Position numbers and translations under genes: made by a program. From the NCBI GenBank assembly GCA_049303335.1, contig JBAQNA010000025.1:1-15811 (forward strand): DNA of 15,811 nt, in the 5' to 3' direction. This document shows positions 1 to 6,756 of the stretch, piece by piece; the stretch's first letter is position 1, and each line of letters starts with the position of its first letter. The DNA is from DAIDAN01 sp049303335. GTDB lineage: Archaea > Aenigmatarchaeota > Aenigmatarchaeia > Aenigmatarchaeales > DAIDAN01. The notes under the pieces were generated by a model. That model was not told where the DNA came from, made no database searches, and saw only the letters and a list, made by a program, of their open reading frames with translations.

Positions 1-152
1 GGCTTGCTTCCCGGAAGGCCGAGGCAGGTTTCGCAAACGCGCGTGTTCGGCTCCGCCTCGTCCAGCCCCTTCAGCGGGCAGCCGCAGAAAAGCTTTGTTC
101 TCGTGTTAAGCTGCACGTGCGTCTCAAGTCCGATCCGGATTTTCTCGGGCAT
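1..152 (-). CDS. gatB: Asp-tRNA(Asn)/Glu-tRNA(Gln) amidotransferase subunit B, N-terminal part (runs off the window)
   Basis: The first 50 residues can be read from an ATG at 152 going left. They begin MPEKIRIGLETHVQLNTRTK and contain LFCGCP and later CETCLGLPG, the N-terminal signature of the GatB/GatE family. In that family the first Cys pair and a later one form a zinc site in the cradle domain. GatB is the tRNA-binding subunit of the complex that amidates misacylated Glu-tRNA(Gln) or Asp-tRNA(Asn) in the cytoplasm. The start is supported by a TATA box 24-30 bases upstream, giving a leaderless transcript. The archaeal paralogue GatE shares part of this signature, and only the missing C-terminus would separate the two. 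GatB is preferred because GLETHVQLNT follows directly after the start. Confidence 0.88.
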   Translation of the reverse strand, partial: MPEKIRIGLETHVQLNTRTKLFCGCPLKGLDEAEPNTRVCETCLGLPGSK

Positions 153-175
153 GAAAATAATTTGGAAGGAATAAG

Positions 176-182
176 TATAAAG
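176..182 (-). promoter_or_regulatory. TATA box of gatB
   Basis: CTTTATA on the minus strand lies 24-30 bases before the gatB ATG at 152. This fits an archaeal promoter with transcription starting at or next to the start codon. Confidence 0.6.
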
Positions 183-189
183 CTTTTTA

Positions 190-792
190 TCAGAGATAAA
201 ATGCTGTGAATTTATTATCGGTATTATAAACTTTTTTGAACTCGTCAAATCCAACTTTTTTGGCATATGGAGACTGAGCTATCTGTTTCATAGTGGAAGA
301 TGCGAAAACGTTTGTAGCGTAATCTTCTGTTAGATTTTCTAAATCTACGCTTCTTTTTCCTTTATCGCGCAAATCGCCTGCAATAAAATAATAATAAAAC
401 GGCTTTCTCTCGCCAGGTATCTCTTCCTTTCTATATTTGTCAATGAACATCCCGACTTTATCTCTCTTGCTTTCTTTCGTAGATTCGCAAAATAGAATTT
501 CAGAATCCTTTTGAGGAACAATCTTAAGAATAAATTCTTTACCATTTCTAACCGTGATATATCTTTCTTTGTCCGGAAGAAACATAAAGATAGAGTTAAG
601 CTTTGGCGGCATGGAGGAATAATAAACTATCCTGACATCGGCTATTTTCTTTTCGTCTATGCCCATATGCACAAGGTCGTCTTCGAAAGGCTCCAGCTCA
701 TGAAGTCCTTTAACAAGATTGTTTAGAAAAGGCTGTGCACTCCTTCCGCGCATTTTTGTCTTCCTGTCTCCTCGTATTTGTGTGTTATCCAT
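190..792 (-). CDS. hypothetical protein, about 200 aa
   Basis: I do not recognise this gene. It encodes about 200 mostly hydrophilic residues with no signal peptide or membrane segment. An aromatic stretch, FYYYFIAGDLRDKG, lies in the C-terminal half. The N-terminus is basic (RGDRKTKMRGR), which could bind nucleic acid, but no known motif is visible. The ATG at 792 is preferred over an in-frame TTG at 801, because a TATA box at 814-820 lies about 25 bases upstream of 792. The gene is visibly AT-richer than gatB on its left and than the ribosomal genes further right, which suggests a foreign or fast-evolving accessory gene. It is divergent from the Rpp21-like gene at 879. Confidence 0.7.
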   Translation of the reverse strand: MDNTQIRGDRKTKMRGRSAQPFLNNLVKGLHELEPFEDDLVHMGIDEKKIADVRIVYYSSMPPKLNSIFMFLPDKERYITVRNGKEFILKIVPQKDSEILFCESTKESKRDKVGMFIDKYRKEEIPGERKPFYYYFIAGDLRDKGKRSVDLENLTEDYATNVFASSTMKQIAQSPYAKKVGFDEFKKVYNTDNKFTAFYL

Positions 793-813
793 ACTTATCA
801 ATCTGTTTAACTA

Positions 814-820
814 CTTTATA
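814..820 (-). promoter_or_regulatory. TATA box of the hypothetical gene at 190-792
   Basis: TATAAAG on the minus strand is centred 25 bases before the ATG at 792. It decides that start over the upstream TTG. Confidence 0.6.
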
Positions 821-839
821 ATAATCATATACATAAACC

Positions 840-848
840 TTTAAATAG
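840..848 (+). promoter_or_regulatory. TATA box of the Rpp21-like gene
   Basis: TTTAAATAG lies 31-39 bases before the GTG at 879, so a short leader of roughly 10 bases is expected. It stands back to back with the minus-strand promoter at 814-820. Confidence 0.5.
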
Positions 849-878
849 CTTCCGTTTCCGAAGCTTTTATTCGTTCAA

Positions 879-1079
879 GTGAAAAGCGTAGTTATGTACC
901 CGAAACACAGGAACCATTTTCTAAGCAAAAAGTCGCGCGACATGGACGAGCAGAGGCAGATAGCGCAGGAGAGGGTGGAAATCCTTTCGGGGCTGATGGC
1001 GAAAAACCCGCAGAATCCGTACAACAAGAGGTATCTTGAGCTGATAAAAAGGATAAAGAAGCTGTATCGGGTGAAATAG
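879..1079 (+). CDS. RNase P protein component 4 (Rpp21/Rpr2)-like, N-terminal helical part only
   Basis: The 66-residue product contains AQERVEILSGLMAKNPQNPY followed by NKRYLELIKRIKKLYRVK. This matches the start of archaeal RNase P subunit 4 (IA-ERI-IL--LA, then a RYVEL-R-I----R helix). In full-length homologues this region is followed by a zinc ribbon with two C-x2-C pairs, completing a protein of about 100-120 residues that pairs with Rpp29 on the RNase P RNA. Here a stop follows YRVK directly and no Cys is present in the protein. Neither other frame after 1079 restores a zinc ribbon. The minus-strand gene ending at 1084 begins four bases later. The start may be GTG 879 or ATG 894. It could be a truncated gene, a split subunit, or an unrelated helical protein. 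The family call is moderate. Confidence 0.6.
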   Translation: MKSVVMYPKHRNHFLSKKSRDMDEQRQIAQERVEILSGLMAKNPQNPYNKRYLELIKRIKKLYRVK

Positions 1080-1083
1080 GAGA

Positions 1084-1459
1084 TCAGGAGAATATCGCGT
1101 CAAGTCCTCTCTCTATATCTTCTGGCGTCTCACCGCCAAATTTTACAGTCTTGTTTTCCAGCATAATTTTTCTTAAGTCTTCATCATTGTAATGACTTTT
1201 CCATCTTATGACTCCGTACTTATTTCCTTTCTGTTTTACTTTTGGTAAAAGCTCAAGAGACAGTTCATCAACCAGAAAACCATTATAATCGCCTTTGCGT
1301 AATTGTGAATCTGTTATTTCTTCAGCAGAACCGTAAACAGAAGGCAAACCTTCAAGATGATATTTTTTCAAACCGCCATTAACACTTTCAAGAACAACAT
1401 TCAGTTCGTCAGTTCCGATAACCAGAATCCTTTTTTTTTGCGACGGTTTCGTTTGCCAT
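1084..1459 (-). pseudogene. small alpha/beta (receiver-like) protein, frameshifted at an A9 run
   Basis: From ATG 1459 the frame reads MANETVAKK and then enters a run of nine A (1431-1439 on the plus strand), after which it terminates within a few codons. Dropping one A joins it to RILVIGTDELNVVLESVNGG and on to the frame ending at 1084, restoring a 124-residue protein. The restored N-terminus (KKRILVIGTD) looks like the first strand of a Rossmann-like or receiver fold. The C-terminal part (FLVDELSLELL, YGVIRWKSHY, VKFGG-TPEDIERGLDAIFS) aligns with the neighbouring gene at 1519-1917, so the two are paralogues. No phosphoacceptor site can be assigned with certainty. The shift may be a real mutation, slippage, or a sequencing error in the homopolymer. 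Function unknown. Confidence 0.6.
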
Positions 1460-1518
1460 AAGCATCAAATAACATATGCCTCGAAAAGCATTTAAGCTTC
1501 TGTTTCATAAGGAAAAAC

Positions 1519-1917
1519 TCATTCAAACAGCGCGTCCAGATTTTCCTTGGTTTCTTCCGGCTTTCCGTTCAGACGCACGAACTTCATATCGTTTCCATAA
1601 AGCGATCTGCACGCATTGTCGTAATCTTCACTTTTTGATATGAAGCACGCCTTCCTTCCGTTTTCTTTTGCATCAAAACAGTTGGCAAGATAATCCCCCA
1701 AAAGTTCGTACAATGCAATTTCTGGGCTGTTTTTTCTCACAATCCTTTTGGCTGCTTCAAGCGGGGGCATTTCTTTATAGAATCTCGTTTTTCTGGCTTC
1801 GGAGAAAAGCACGATATTGTATTCCTTTCCGAACCTGTTGTTAAATCTTTTTGCCGAATCAGAAAGTCCTGCGGTGAAACCTTCATTGAATAATAGGACG
1901 TATTTGGGATTTGCCAT
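1519..1917 (-). CDS. hypothetical small alpha/beta protein, paralogue of the 1084-1459 gene
   Basis: The 132-residue protein begins MANPKYVLLFNEGF. It has alternating hydrophobic strands and amphipathic helices (YVLLFNE, YNIVLFSE, EIALYELLGDYL, KACFISKSEDY, MKFVRLNG), as expected for a small doubly wound alpha/beta domain. Its last 25 residues (KPEETKENLDALFE) parallel those of the neighbour (TPEDIERGLDAIFS), and the middle parts align too. Both proteins also begin MAN. The start is supported by a TATA-like CTTAAAAG about 25 bases upstream. The receiver fold is a shape-based guess. I do not recognise a named family. Confidence 0.65.
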   Translation of the reverse strand: MANPKYVLLFNEGFTAGLSDSAKRFNNRFGKEYNIVLFSEARKTRFYKEMPPLEAAKRIVRKNSPEIALYELLGDYLANCFDAKENGRKACFISKSEDYDNACRSLYGNDMKFVRLNGKPEETKENLDALFE

Positions 1918-1938
1918 AAATCACTCTGCAACAAAAAG

Positions 1939-1947
1939 CTTTTAAGC
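1939..1947 (-). promoter_or_regulatory. TATA box of the 1519-1917 gene
   Basis: GCTTAAAAG on the minus strand is centred about 26 bases before the ATG at 1917, consistent with a leaderless transcript. Confidence 0.45.
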
Positions 1948-1999
1948 CTTCGCAACCCATATGAAAAAACTTTAAACAATAACCGACTGAAAAAATACG

Positions 2000-2008
2000 T
2001 TTAAAAAG
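2000..2008 (+). promoter_or_regulatory. TATA box of rps19e
   Basis: TTTAAAAAG lies 30-38 bases before the ATG at 2038. A GGTG at 2029-2032 sits just ahead of the start and may act as a weak ribosome binding site. Confidence 0.45.
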
Positions 2009-2037
2009 GTTAAATCATATCGTTATTTGGTGCAATT

Positions 2038-2448
2038 ATGATACAAGATGTTCCGGCAATCAAGCTTATCGAGAAGGCGGCCGAGGAGCTGAAGAAGACG
2101 GAGAACGTGAAGCTCCCGCAGGCTTACGCCTTCGTGAAGAGCGGCGTAAACGTGGAGCGCCCCCCGCAGTCGGAAAATTTCTGGTACATAAGGAGCGCGG
2201 CGATTTTGAGGAAACTTTACATCGACGGAACCGTCGGAACGCAGAGGCTTCGCAACGTCTTCGGCGGAAAAAGGAGGCGCGGCCACAGGCCAGCGCACCA
2301 CGCGAAAGCGGGCGGAAAATTCATCAGGACGATGCTCCAGCAGCTCGAAAAGGAAGGTCTTGTGAAAAAGAACGACAAGCCGAAAGGGCGCGCCATAACG
2401 CCGAAAGGCCAGAAGTTTTTAAACGCGGTGGCGAAGGGGATAAAGTGA
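2038..2448 (+). CDS. rps19e: 30S ribosomal protein S19e
   Basis: The 136-residue protein has the S19e core: FWYIRSAAILRKLYIDGTVG, followed by the basic GGKRRRGHRPAHH and then FIRTMLQQLEKEGLVKK with ITPKGQKFL at the end. S19e is an archaeal/eukaryotic small-subunit head protein with a winged-helix-like fold, needed for late 40S/30S maturation in eukaryotes. Length is within the usual archaeal range and the frame is intact. Codon use and GC content are those of the core genes in this window. The next small gene starts four bases after the stop and may be cotranscribed. Confidence 0.97.
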   Translation: MIQDVPAIKLIEKAAEELKKTENVKLPQAYAFVKSGVNVERPPQSENFWYIRSAAILRKLYIDGTVGTQRLRNVFGGKRRRGHRPAHHAKAGGKFIRTMLQQLEKEGLVKKNDKPKGRAITPKGQKFLNAVAKGIK

Positions 2449-2452
2449 TAGA

Positions 2453-2593
2453 ATGCCAAAAGAAACAATTTATCATAGAAATGAAATTACCGACTTCGGC
2501 AATGAATTAACTTTTTGCGCTGCAGAAGGCTGTCCAAATGCTATTGAGTGTGCAGCGATTGGAGAATATATTTGCGAAAACAATAAAAGATAA
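2453..2593 (+). CDS. 46-aa Cys-containing small protein
   Basis: An ATG five bases past the rps19e stop opens a frame of 46 codons: MPKETIYHRNEITDFGNELT, then a segment with four Cys (FCAAEGCPNAIEC ending in EYIC) and a charged tail. The pattern C-x4-C-x5-C-x7-C could bind a metal, but I know no family with exactly this spacing. Tight spacing behind rps19e suggests translational coupling. The gene is AT-richer than rps19e. It is short, so a chance ORF remains possible. The even Cys pattern and lack of low-complexity sequence argue for a real product. Confidence 0.45.
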   Translation: MPKETIYHRNEITDFGNELTFCAAEGCPNAIECAAIGEYICENNKR

Positions 2594-2658
2594 TTTTTAA
2601 TACGTCTGAAAGTCCAGAATCCTGTTTTAATCTAATGCGAACCATAATGTTGATAATC

Positions 2659-2955
2659 ATGTTAGCCCCGAAAACGCAAAGAAGGTATTGCATTTACTGC
2701 AAGAAGCACACGCTTCACGACGTGAAGAGGTCGAGCGGACACAAGAAAAGCCCGCTGCGCGAGGGCGAGCGACGCTTCCACCGCAAGATGAAGGGATTCG
2801 GCTCGTTCCCGAAATCGAACCCGAAGGACAGGGAGAAGCCGACGCGAAAGGTGGATCTCCGCTACAAGTGTCATGAATGCAAGAAGGAGCATAATGTGGG
2901 AAAGGGCTTCCGCGTGAAAAAGTTCGAGATACAGACGGAGAAGAAGGAAAAGTAG
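2659..2955 (+). CDS. rpl44e: 50S ribosomal protein L44e
   Basis: The 98-residue protein starts MLAPKTQRRYCIYCKKHTLH and carries two zinc-binding C-x2-C pairs (C11/C14 and C71/C74). It has the typical basic middle (RRFHRKMKGFGSFP), VDLRYKCHECKKEH and the closing GFRVKKFEIQ. L44e binds near the E site of the large subunit. Two in-frame ATGs lie upstream (2635 and 2647), but L44e proteins begin just before the MxxPK-xR-YC motif, so ATG 2659 is preferred. The sequence before it, GATAATCATG, resembles that before S27e (GACAATCATG). Followed by rps27e, its usual archaeal partner. Confidence 0.95.
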   Translation: MLAPKTQRRYCIYCKKHTLHDVKRSSGHKKSPLREGERRFHRKMKGFGSFPKSNPKDREKPTRKVDLRYKCHECKKEHNVGKGFRVKKFEIQTEKKEK

Positions 2956-2958
2956 GCC

Positions 2959-2996
2959 TTTTTCTTTCTTGGTATCGAGTTTGTAAGAAAGAAAAA
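2959..2996. terminator. 12-bp perfect inverted repeat between rpl44e and rps27e
   Basis: TTTTTCTTTCTT (2959-2970) is exactly complementary to AAGAAAGAAAAA (2985-2996), with a 14-base spacer. The structure begins four bases after the rpl44e stop. It could end or attenuate the rpl44e transcript before the separate rps27e promoter-like TTATAAT at about 3033. The stem is almost purely A-T, so stability is modest. Confidence 0.35.
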
Positions 2997-3068
2997 TCCC
3001 TGGGAAAAAGAAAGAAGAAAACTAAGAAAGCGTTATAATGCAATACAATCCATAATGCGGTGACAATC

Positions 3069-3248
3069 ATGCAGCAAAAATCGAAAAGCAAGTTCCTGAA
3101 GGTCGCGTGCAGCAAGTGCAAGAACGAGCAGACGATATTCAACAAGGCGGCCTCGAACGTGAAGTGCCTGGTCTGCGGCGAAATTCTCGCGGAAAGCACG
3201 GGCGGAAAGGCGCGCATCAGGACGAAAGTCCTTGAAGTCAGGGAGTAA
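3069..3248 (+). CDS. rps27e: 30S ribosomal protein S27e
   Basis: The 59-residue protein has FLKVACSKCKNEQTIF and VKCLVCGEILAESTGGKA, giving the four zinc-binding cysteines C14, C17, C33 and C36. It ends in the basic RIRTKVLEV typical of S27e. It sits on the small-subunit platform side. The ATG at 3069 is chosen because GGTGA lies five bases before it, although a GTG at 3060 is in frame. In many archaea rpl44e-rps27e is followed by the aIF2-alpha and Nop10 genes. Here an ABC transporter remnant follows instead. Confidence 0.95.
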   Translation: MQQKSKSKFLKVACSKCKNEQTIFNKAASNVKCLVCGEILAESTGGKARIRTKVLEVRE

Positions 3249-3271
3249 AACTTTTTCTCGAATTAGAAAAT

Positions 3272-3280
3272 TCTTATAAA
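3272..3280 (+). promoter_or_regulatory. TATA box of the broken ABC exporter gene
   Basis: TCTTATAAA lies 23-31 bases before the ATG at 3303. The same ATTCTTATAAA string precedes the MFS gene (box at 4702-4710). The promoter of the pseudogene is thus intact. Confidence 0.5.
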
Positions 3281-3302
3281 CCGCAGATTCAAAAAGATAG
3301 TT

Positions 3303-3978
3303 ATGTCAGCAATAGAAATCAGGGGTTTGACAAAGAAGTTCGGGGATTTTACTGCGGTTGATTCCATTTCTTTCAGCGTTGAGAAAGGCGGGATTTTCTC
3401 GTTCCCGGAATAATTGCAATGAGCGTCCTCTTTACCGCGATGTTCAACGGCATAGAGCTGATATGGGACAGGCAGTTCGGATTTTTGAAGGAGACTCTTG
3501 TGGCGCCGGTCTCGCGAATTAGCATTATGCTTGGAAGGACTTTGGGCGGCGCCACGATAGCGACCTTGCAGGGAATCATAGTGCTTTTGCTTTCGCTCCT
3601 GTTCGGCTTTTCCCGTACAGCATTCTGGCGCTTCCCGCAACCATTGCGATAATGTTTTTGATAGCGTTTCTTTTCACGACATTAGGCACTGCAATAGCAT
3701 CGGCTCTCGAGGATTTCCAGGGATTCCAGCTCATAATGAGCTTTCTCGTTATGCCTCTTTTCTTTTTGTCGGGTGCGCTGTTCCCGCTGAAAGGCGCGCC
3801 GGGTTTTCTGGTTACAATCTCAAGCTTCAATCCGCTTACTTACGGCGTTGACGGGCTGCGCGAATCGCTTACAAATGTTTCAAACTTTGGGCTGGGAATT
3901 GACATTGCTGTTCTGGGAATTCTTTCGGTTGTACTTCTTGTTATCGGGAGCTATCTGTTTTCGAAGATACAGGTATGA
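3303..3978 (+). pseudogene. deletion-fused ABC-2 type exporter: ATPase start joined to permease C-terminal half
   Basis: Reading from ATG 3303 gives MSAIEIRGLTKKFGDFTAVD and ISFSVEKGGIF, the start of an ABC ATPase of the multidrug/polysaccharide export type. It breaks off exactly where the Walker A loop should come and stops eight bases short of the ATG at 3420. Another frame then reads DFLVPGIIAMSVLFTAMFNG and IELIWDRQFGFLKETLVAPV, the middle of an ABC-2 permease. It continues to about 3612, where a second frameshift moves it to PYSILALPATIAIMFLIAFL and on to the normal end at 3978 (LIMSFLVMPLFFLSGALFPL, then FNPLTYGVDGLRE). Most of the ATPase and the first permease half are missing, so no working transporter can be made. 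GATTTTC (3392-3398) could belong to either parent at the junction. Confidence 0.85.
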
Positions 3979-4020
3979 ATAGTTTTTCCAAAATAAAGTT
4001 AGAATTATATATCACTTATT

Positions 4021-4644
4021 TTACAGTACTTCAAAATTTGCATAATCCAATTCGAAACTGTAAACTGATTTAAACAAATTGGCAAAGTCCTCTTTCGAAT
4101 TTGAATTCTTTAATTTTTTCATCAATTCAATGATTTTTTCTCTTCCATATTTTCTAACTAGGAATTCAACGGCAAATCCTGCTTCTAGATAAACTTCCTT
4201 TTCTAATTTGTCATAGGAATCAATAAATTTTCCCAATCTTTCCGGCTTTGCCTTAAAATTGTTTTGGCCGGACAAGAATATGGAAATTCCTTCCAAAAGC
4301 CAAACAGGTTTCTGAGAAAAGTGTGAAACCATGTTAGAGAAGCAATGAGCCAATTCGTGTTTTAACAAAGCAAAATATTCTTCATTGGAATATTTATGAC
4401 AGCTTTCCTTTTCATAAGTTTTATCGGATAATAAATAAACATCTTTTCCGTTGACCCATCCTACCAACCAATTTTCTGTTTTCTTATCTTGCAGAAAATT
4501 AATTGTCTTTCTATTTCTGACTAAGAATACGTTCGGGCGGTTATTCTTCCAATTTATTTTGAAAAAATTGTCTAATTCTGACATTGATTTTTCATAAGCT
4601 TTGCTCAGCTTGGAGTTGTTGAGTGTGTTAACTTGGAATATCAT
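4021..4644 (-). CDS. HExxH zinc metallopeptidase-like protein (peptidase MA type)
   Basis: The 207-residue protein has LLKHELAHCFSNM with the zinc motif H96-E-L-A-H100. It is followed 17 residues later by WLLEG, whose Glu118 is the expected third ligand of gluzincin-type peptidases. This HExxH plus WL-EG arrangement is typical of the peptidase-MA-like group. No signal peptide or membrane segment is seen, so a cytoplasmic protein is likely. The first 90 residues form a variable N-terminal part. The gene is AT-rich next to a GC-richer MFS gene, suggesting acquisition. The start at ATG 4644 has a TTTAAG about 25 bases upstream. Substrate unknown. Confidence 0.75.
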   Translation of the reverse strand: MIFQVNTLNNSKLSKAYEKSMSELDNFFKINWKNNRPNVFLVRNRKTINFLQDKKTENWLVGWVNGKDVYLLSDKTYEKESCHKYSNEEYFALLKHELAHCFSNMVSHFSQKPVWLLEGISIFLSGQNNFKAKPERLGKFIDSYDKLEKEVYLEAGFAVEFLVRKYGREKIIELMKKLKNSNSKEDFANLFKSVYSFELDYANFEVL

Positions 4645-4701
4645 ATGATTTTATAATATTTTGAACTTAAATTGGTTTCCATTCTTGTCCAAGAAAATAA
4701 T

Positions 4702-4710
4702 TCTTATAAA
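4702..4710 (+). promoter_or_regulatory. TATA box of the MFS transporter gene
   Basis: TCTTATAAA lies 24-32 bases before the ATG at 4734 and matches the box of the gene at 3303. Leaderless transcription is expected. Confidence 0.55.
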
Positions 4711-4733
4711 TCCGCGTTCCAATTCTTTATTCT

Positions 4734-6191
4734 ATGAGAAAGAATTCGCTGAACAAACGGGAGACAGACCGCGCGCTGGAAAACAGCATAAAGGACGGCT
4801 CGGCGACCGGCGCGGCTTCCGGAATGATAAGCACCTACCTCACGCCTTTTGCCCTCGCGCTCGGAGTGAGCGCCGCGCAGATCGGGCTGCTGACGGCGGT
4901 TCCGCAGCTGATTTCCACGCTGATGCAGCCTTTGGCGGGAACGTTTACGGAACATGCGGAGAGCAGGAAAAATATCTGCAAAGTCTTTATGCTGATCGCA
5001 AGGCTTGCCTGGATACCGGTAATGCTGCTTTCTTTTGCCAGAGGCTTTGACACGTTTGCGCTGCTTCTTCTTTTTGTGAGCGTTTCCGCAGCGGCCGCAA
5101 GCTTCGCAAGGCTTGCCTGGACTTCGTGGATCGGGGAGCTCGTGCCCGAAAAAATAAGGGGCAGGTATTTCGGAAAAAGAAACATGTTCATCGGGGCCGC
5201 GTCATTCATATCGGTTCTTCTTGCGGGATGGATTCTCGTAAATTCCGACACCATGGCGGGCTTCGCGCTGATATTCCTGTCCGCGCTTATTCTGTATTTT
5301 GTCGGGATGCGCTATCTGATGAAAATGCCGGAGCCTTCTGCAGAAAAGCATAAAATGCACAGGGTGCCGCCCAACACGCGCGAAAGCAAAGCTTTCGGCA
5401 TGCCAAGAATGAAAGTTTTGAGCATCTACGAGTTCCTGTCATCATTAAAAAAATCGAACTTCAGGCATTTCATGCTGTTTTCGATATTCTTCGACTTTTC
5501 GGTATACCTTGCGGCGCCGTTCTTCACGGTCTACATGATAAGCGAGCTGCAGGTCGGATATCTTTGGTTTGCGGTAATCTCGGCCGCTTCAATTCTGGCG
5601 GGGCTGCTGTCGCAAAAATACTGGGGAAGGCTGTCGGACAAATACGGGGATAAGAACATTATGGTGATCTGCGCCGCGCTCACGAGTTTCTTTCCGCTCA
5701 TTATGGTTTTCTCCCGCAGCGTTCCCTTGCTTGTTTTGGCCAATGTCTTTTCAGGATTTGCCTGGGCAGGATTCGACCTTGCGGTGTTCAACTTTCTGCT
5801 TGACTCGTCTCCGCCGCTGAAAAGGCCGCTTTTCATTTCGAATTACCAGTTTTTTGACGGGCTTGCCGTTGTGGGAGGCTCAATTGCGGGCGGAACCCTG
5901 ATTTATCTGTTCGGCTCCGGATTTTTCTGGCTTTCCGCGATATCGGCCGTATTCCTGCTTTCGTTTGCGTTGCGCGCGATATTTTCGCTGGCGCTTATTC
6001 CGAGAATAAGGGAGGAGCGGATAAAAAGAAAAACGCTTTCCGCAGGCGATGTATTCAAGCGCGCGGTCGTGCTCTATCCCGCGCGCGGAATCTCGCATGA
6101 GATTGACTATGCGCACCGTTGCCTGTCGTGCTGGGAGGAAAAGGTGAAGAAGGAGATGAAAGGCGCCGCGAAAGTGGTGGGCGTTGCGTGA
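4734..6191 (+). CDS. major facilitator superfamily transporter
   Basis: The 485-residue protein has about 12 hydrophobic segments in two halves. The first half carries ALENSIKDGSATGAASGM and GVSAAQIGLLTAVPQLIS, then SWIGELVPEKIRGRYFGKRN after TM4. The second half has the motif-A-like loop WGRLSDKYGDKNIMV near residues 297-311. This layout belongs to a broad prokaryotic MFS group whose substrates are mostly unknown. A long central loop (about 198-245) separates the halves, and within it residues 216-224 are encoded by a small perfect hairpin (see repeat at 5381). A basic tail of about 60 residues follows the last segment. The frame is intact and the start has a well-placed TATA box. Substrate cannot be inferred. 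Confidence 0.88.
   Translation: MRKNSLNKRETDRALENSIKDGSATGAASGMISTYLTPFALALGVSAAQIGLLTAVPQLISTLMQPLAGTFTEHAESRKNICKVFMLIARLAWIPVMLLSFARGFDTFALLLLFVSVSAAAASFARLAWTSWIGELVPEKIRGRYFGKRNMFIGAASFISVLLAGWILVNSDTMAGFALIFLSALILYFVGMRYLMKMPEPSAEKHKMHRVPPNTRESKAFGMPRMKVLSIYEFLSSLKKSNFRHFMLFSIFFDFSVYLAAPFFTVYMISELQVGYLWFAVISAASILAGLLSQKYWGRLSDKYGDKNIMVICAALTSFFPLIMVFSRSVPLLVLANVFSGFAWAGFDLAVFNFLLDSSPPLKRPLFISNYQFFDGLAVVGGSIAGGTLIYLFGSGFFWLSAISAVFLLSFALRAIFSLALIPRIREERIKRKTLSAGDVFKRAVVLYPARGISHEIDYAHRCLSCWEEKVKKEMKGAAKVVGVA
5381..5404. repeat. palindromic element copy 1, inside the MFS gene
   Basis: CGAAAGC-AAA-GCTTTCG forms a perfect 7-bp stem with a 3-base loop and runs on into GCATGCC. The 24 bases match 15383-15406 at 23 positions. 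Here it is read as RESKAFGMP in the central loop of the transporter. Confidence 0.55.
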
Positions 6192-6288
6192 CGCGCATTA
6201 AAGACGGGAACAATATTGAAATTCGCAAATGCTGATTGGATTTATTCAATAATGGACGGATAAAACAAAAACGAATTGGAATAAAATA

Positions 6289-6672
6289 TTAACTCTGGCC
6301 TTCCTCCTCTTCCCTTATCTTCTTCATCTCCTCCTGCATCTTCTTTTCCTCGTCGCGCTTTTCCATTCCGAGCAGCGCGCGCAGCGGCCACGCGAGAATC
6401 CTGAAAAAATGCGCCAGGAAGTGGAAGAACTCGTACGCGAAGAAAAGGCCGAGCCCGGCAAGCGCGAAATAAATCCCGTTCTCGACGGTCGCGGCTATCG
6501 GGAAGGGCAGCCCGAGCGCCTGCACAATCCACGGGAAGGAGAACGCGGCTATCGTCACGAGCGTTGCCTTGAACAGCACCTTGAACAATTTGTACAGGAT
6601 AAAGACTACGAGAATGAAAGTTATGAAAATCAGCACGACCTGCGGGGTTATGAAATCGGGGATGACTGACAT
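6289..6672 (-). CDS. small membrane protein with charged C-terminal tail
   Basis: The 127-residue protein has two or three hydrophobic segments: about residues 10-32 (VVLIFITFILVVFILYKL), about 35-60 (FKATLVTIAAFSFPWIV) and about 66-90 (GIYFALAGLGLFFAYEFF). A highly charged tail EEKKMQEEMKKIREEEEG of coiled-coil character follows. It is thus a small integral membrane protein with a probable cytoplasmic tail. I do not recognise a family. A TATA-like TTTTTATTA lies about 25 bases before the ATG at 6672. The neighbours do not suggest a role. The frame is intact and codon use resembles the core genes. Confidence 0.7.
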   Translation of the reverse strand: MSVIPDFITPQVVLIFITFILVVFILYKLFKVLFKATLVTIAAFSFPWIVQALGLPFPIAATVENGIYFALAGLGLFFAYEFFHFLAHFFRILAWPLRALLGMEKRDEEKKMQEEMKKIREEEEGQS

Positions 6673-6756
6673 GGTAATAGTTAAAATCGGAATAATAAAA
6701 AGGTATATTCATTCCAATAAAAGAATAAGATAAAAAAATAAAACAAAAAATCTGCC

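Noticed and set aside
2657..3217. Long minus-strand frame across rpl44e and rps27e
   Set aside because: It is antisense to two certain ribosomal genes, with Ser/Arg/Pro-rich shadow composition.
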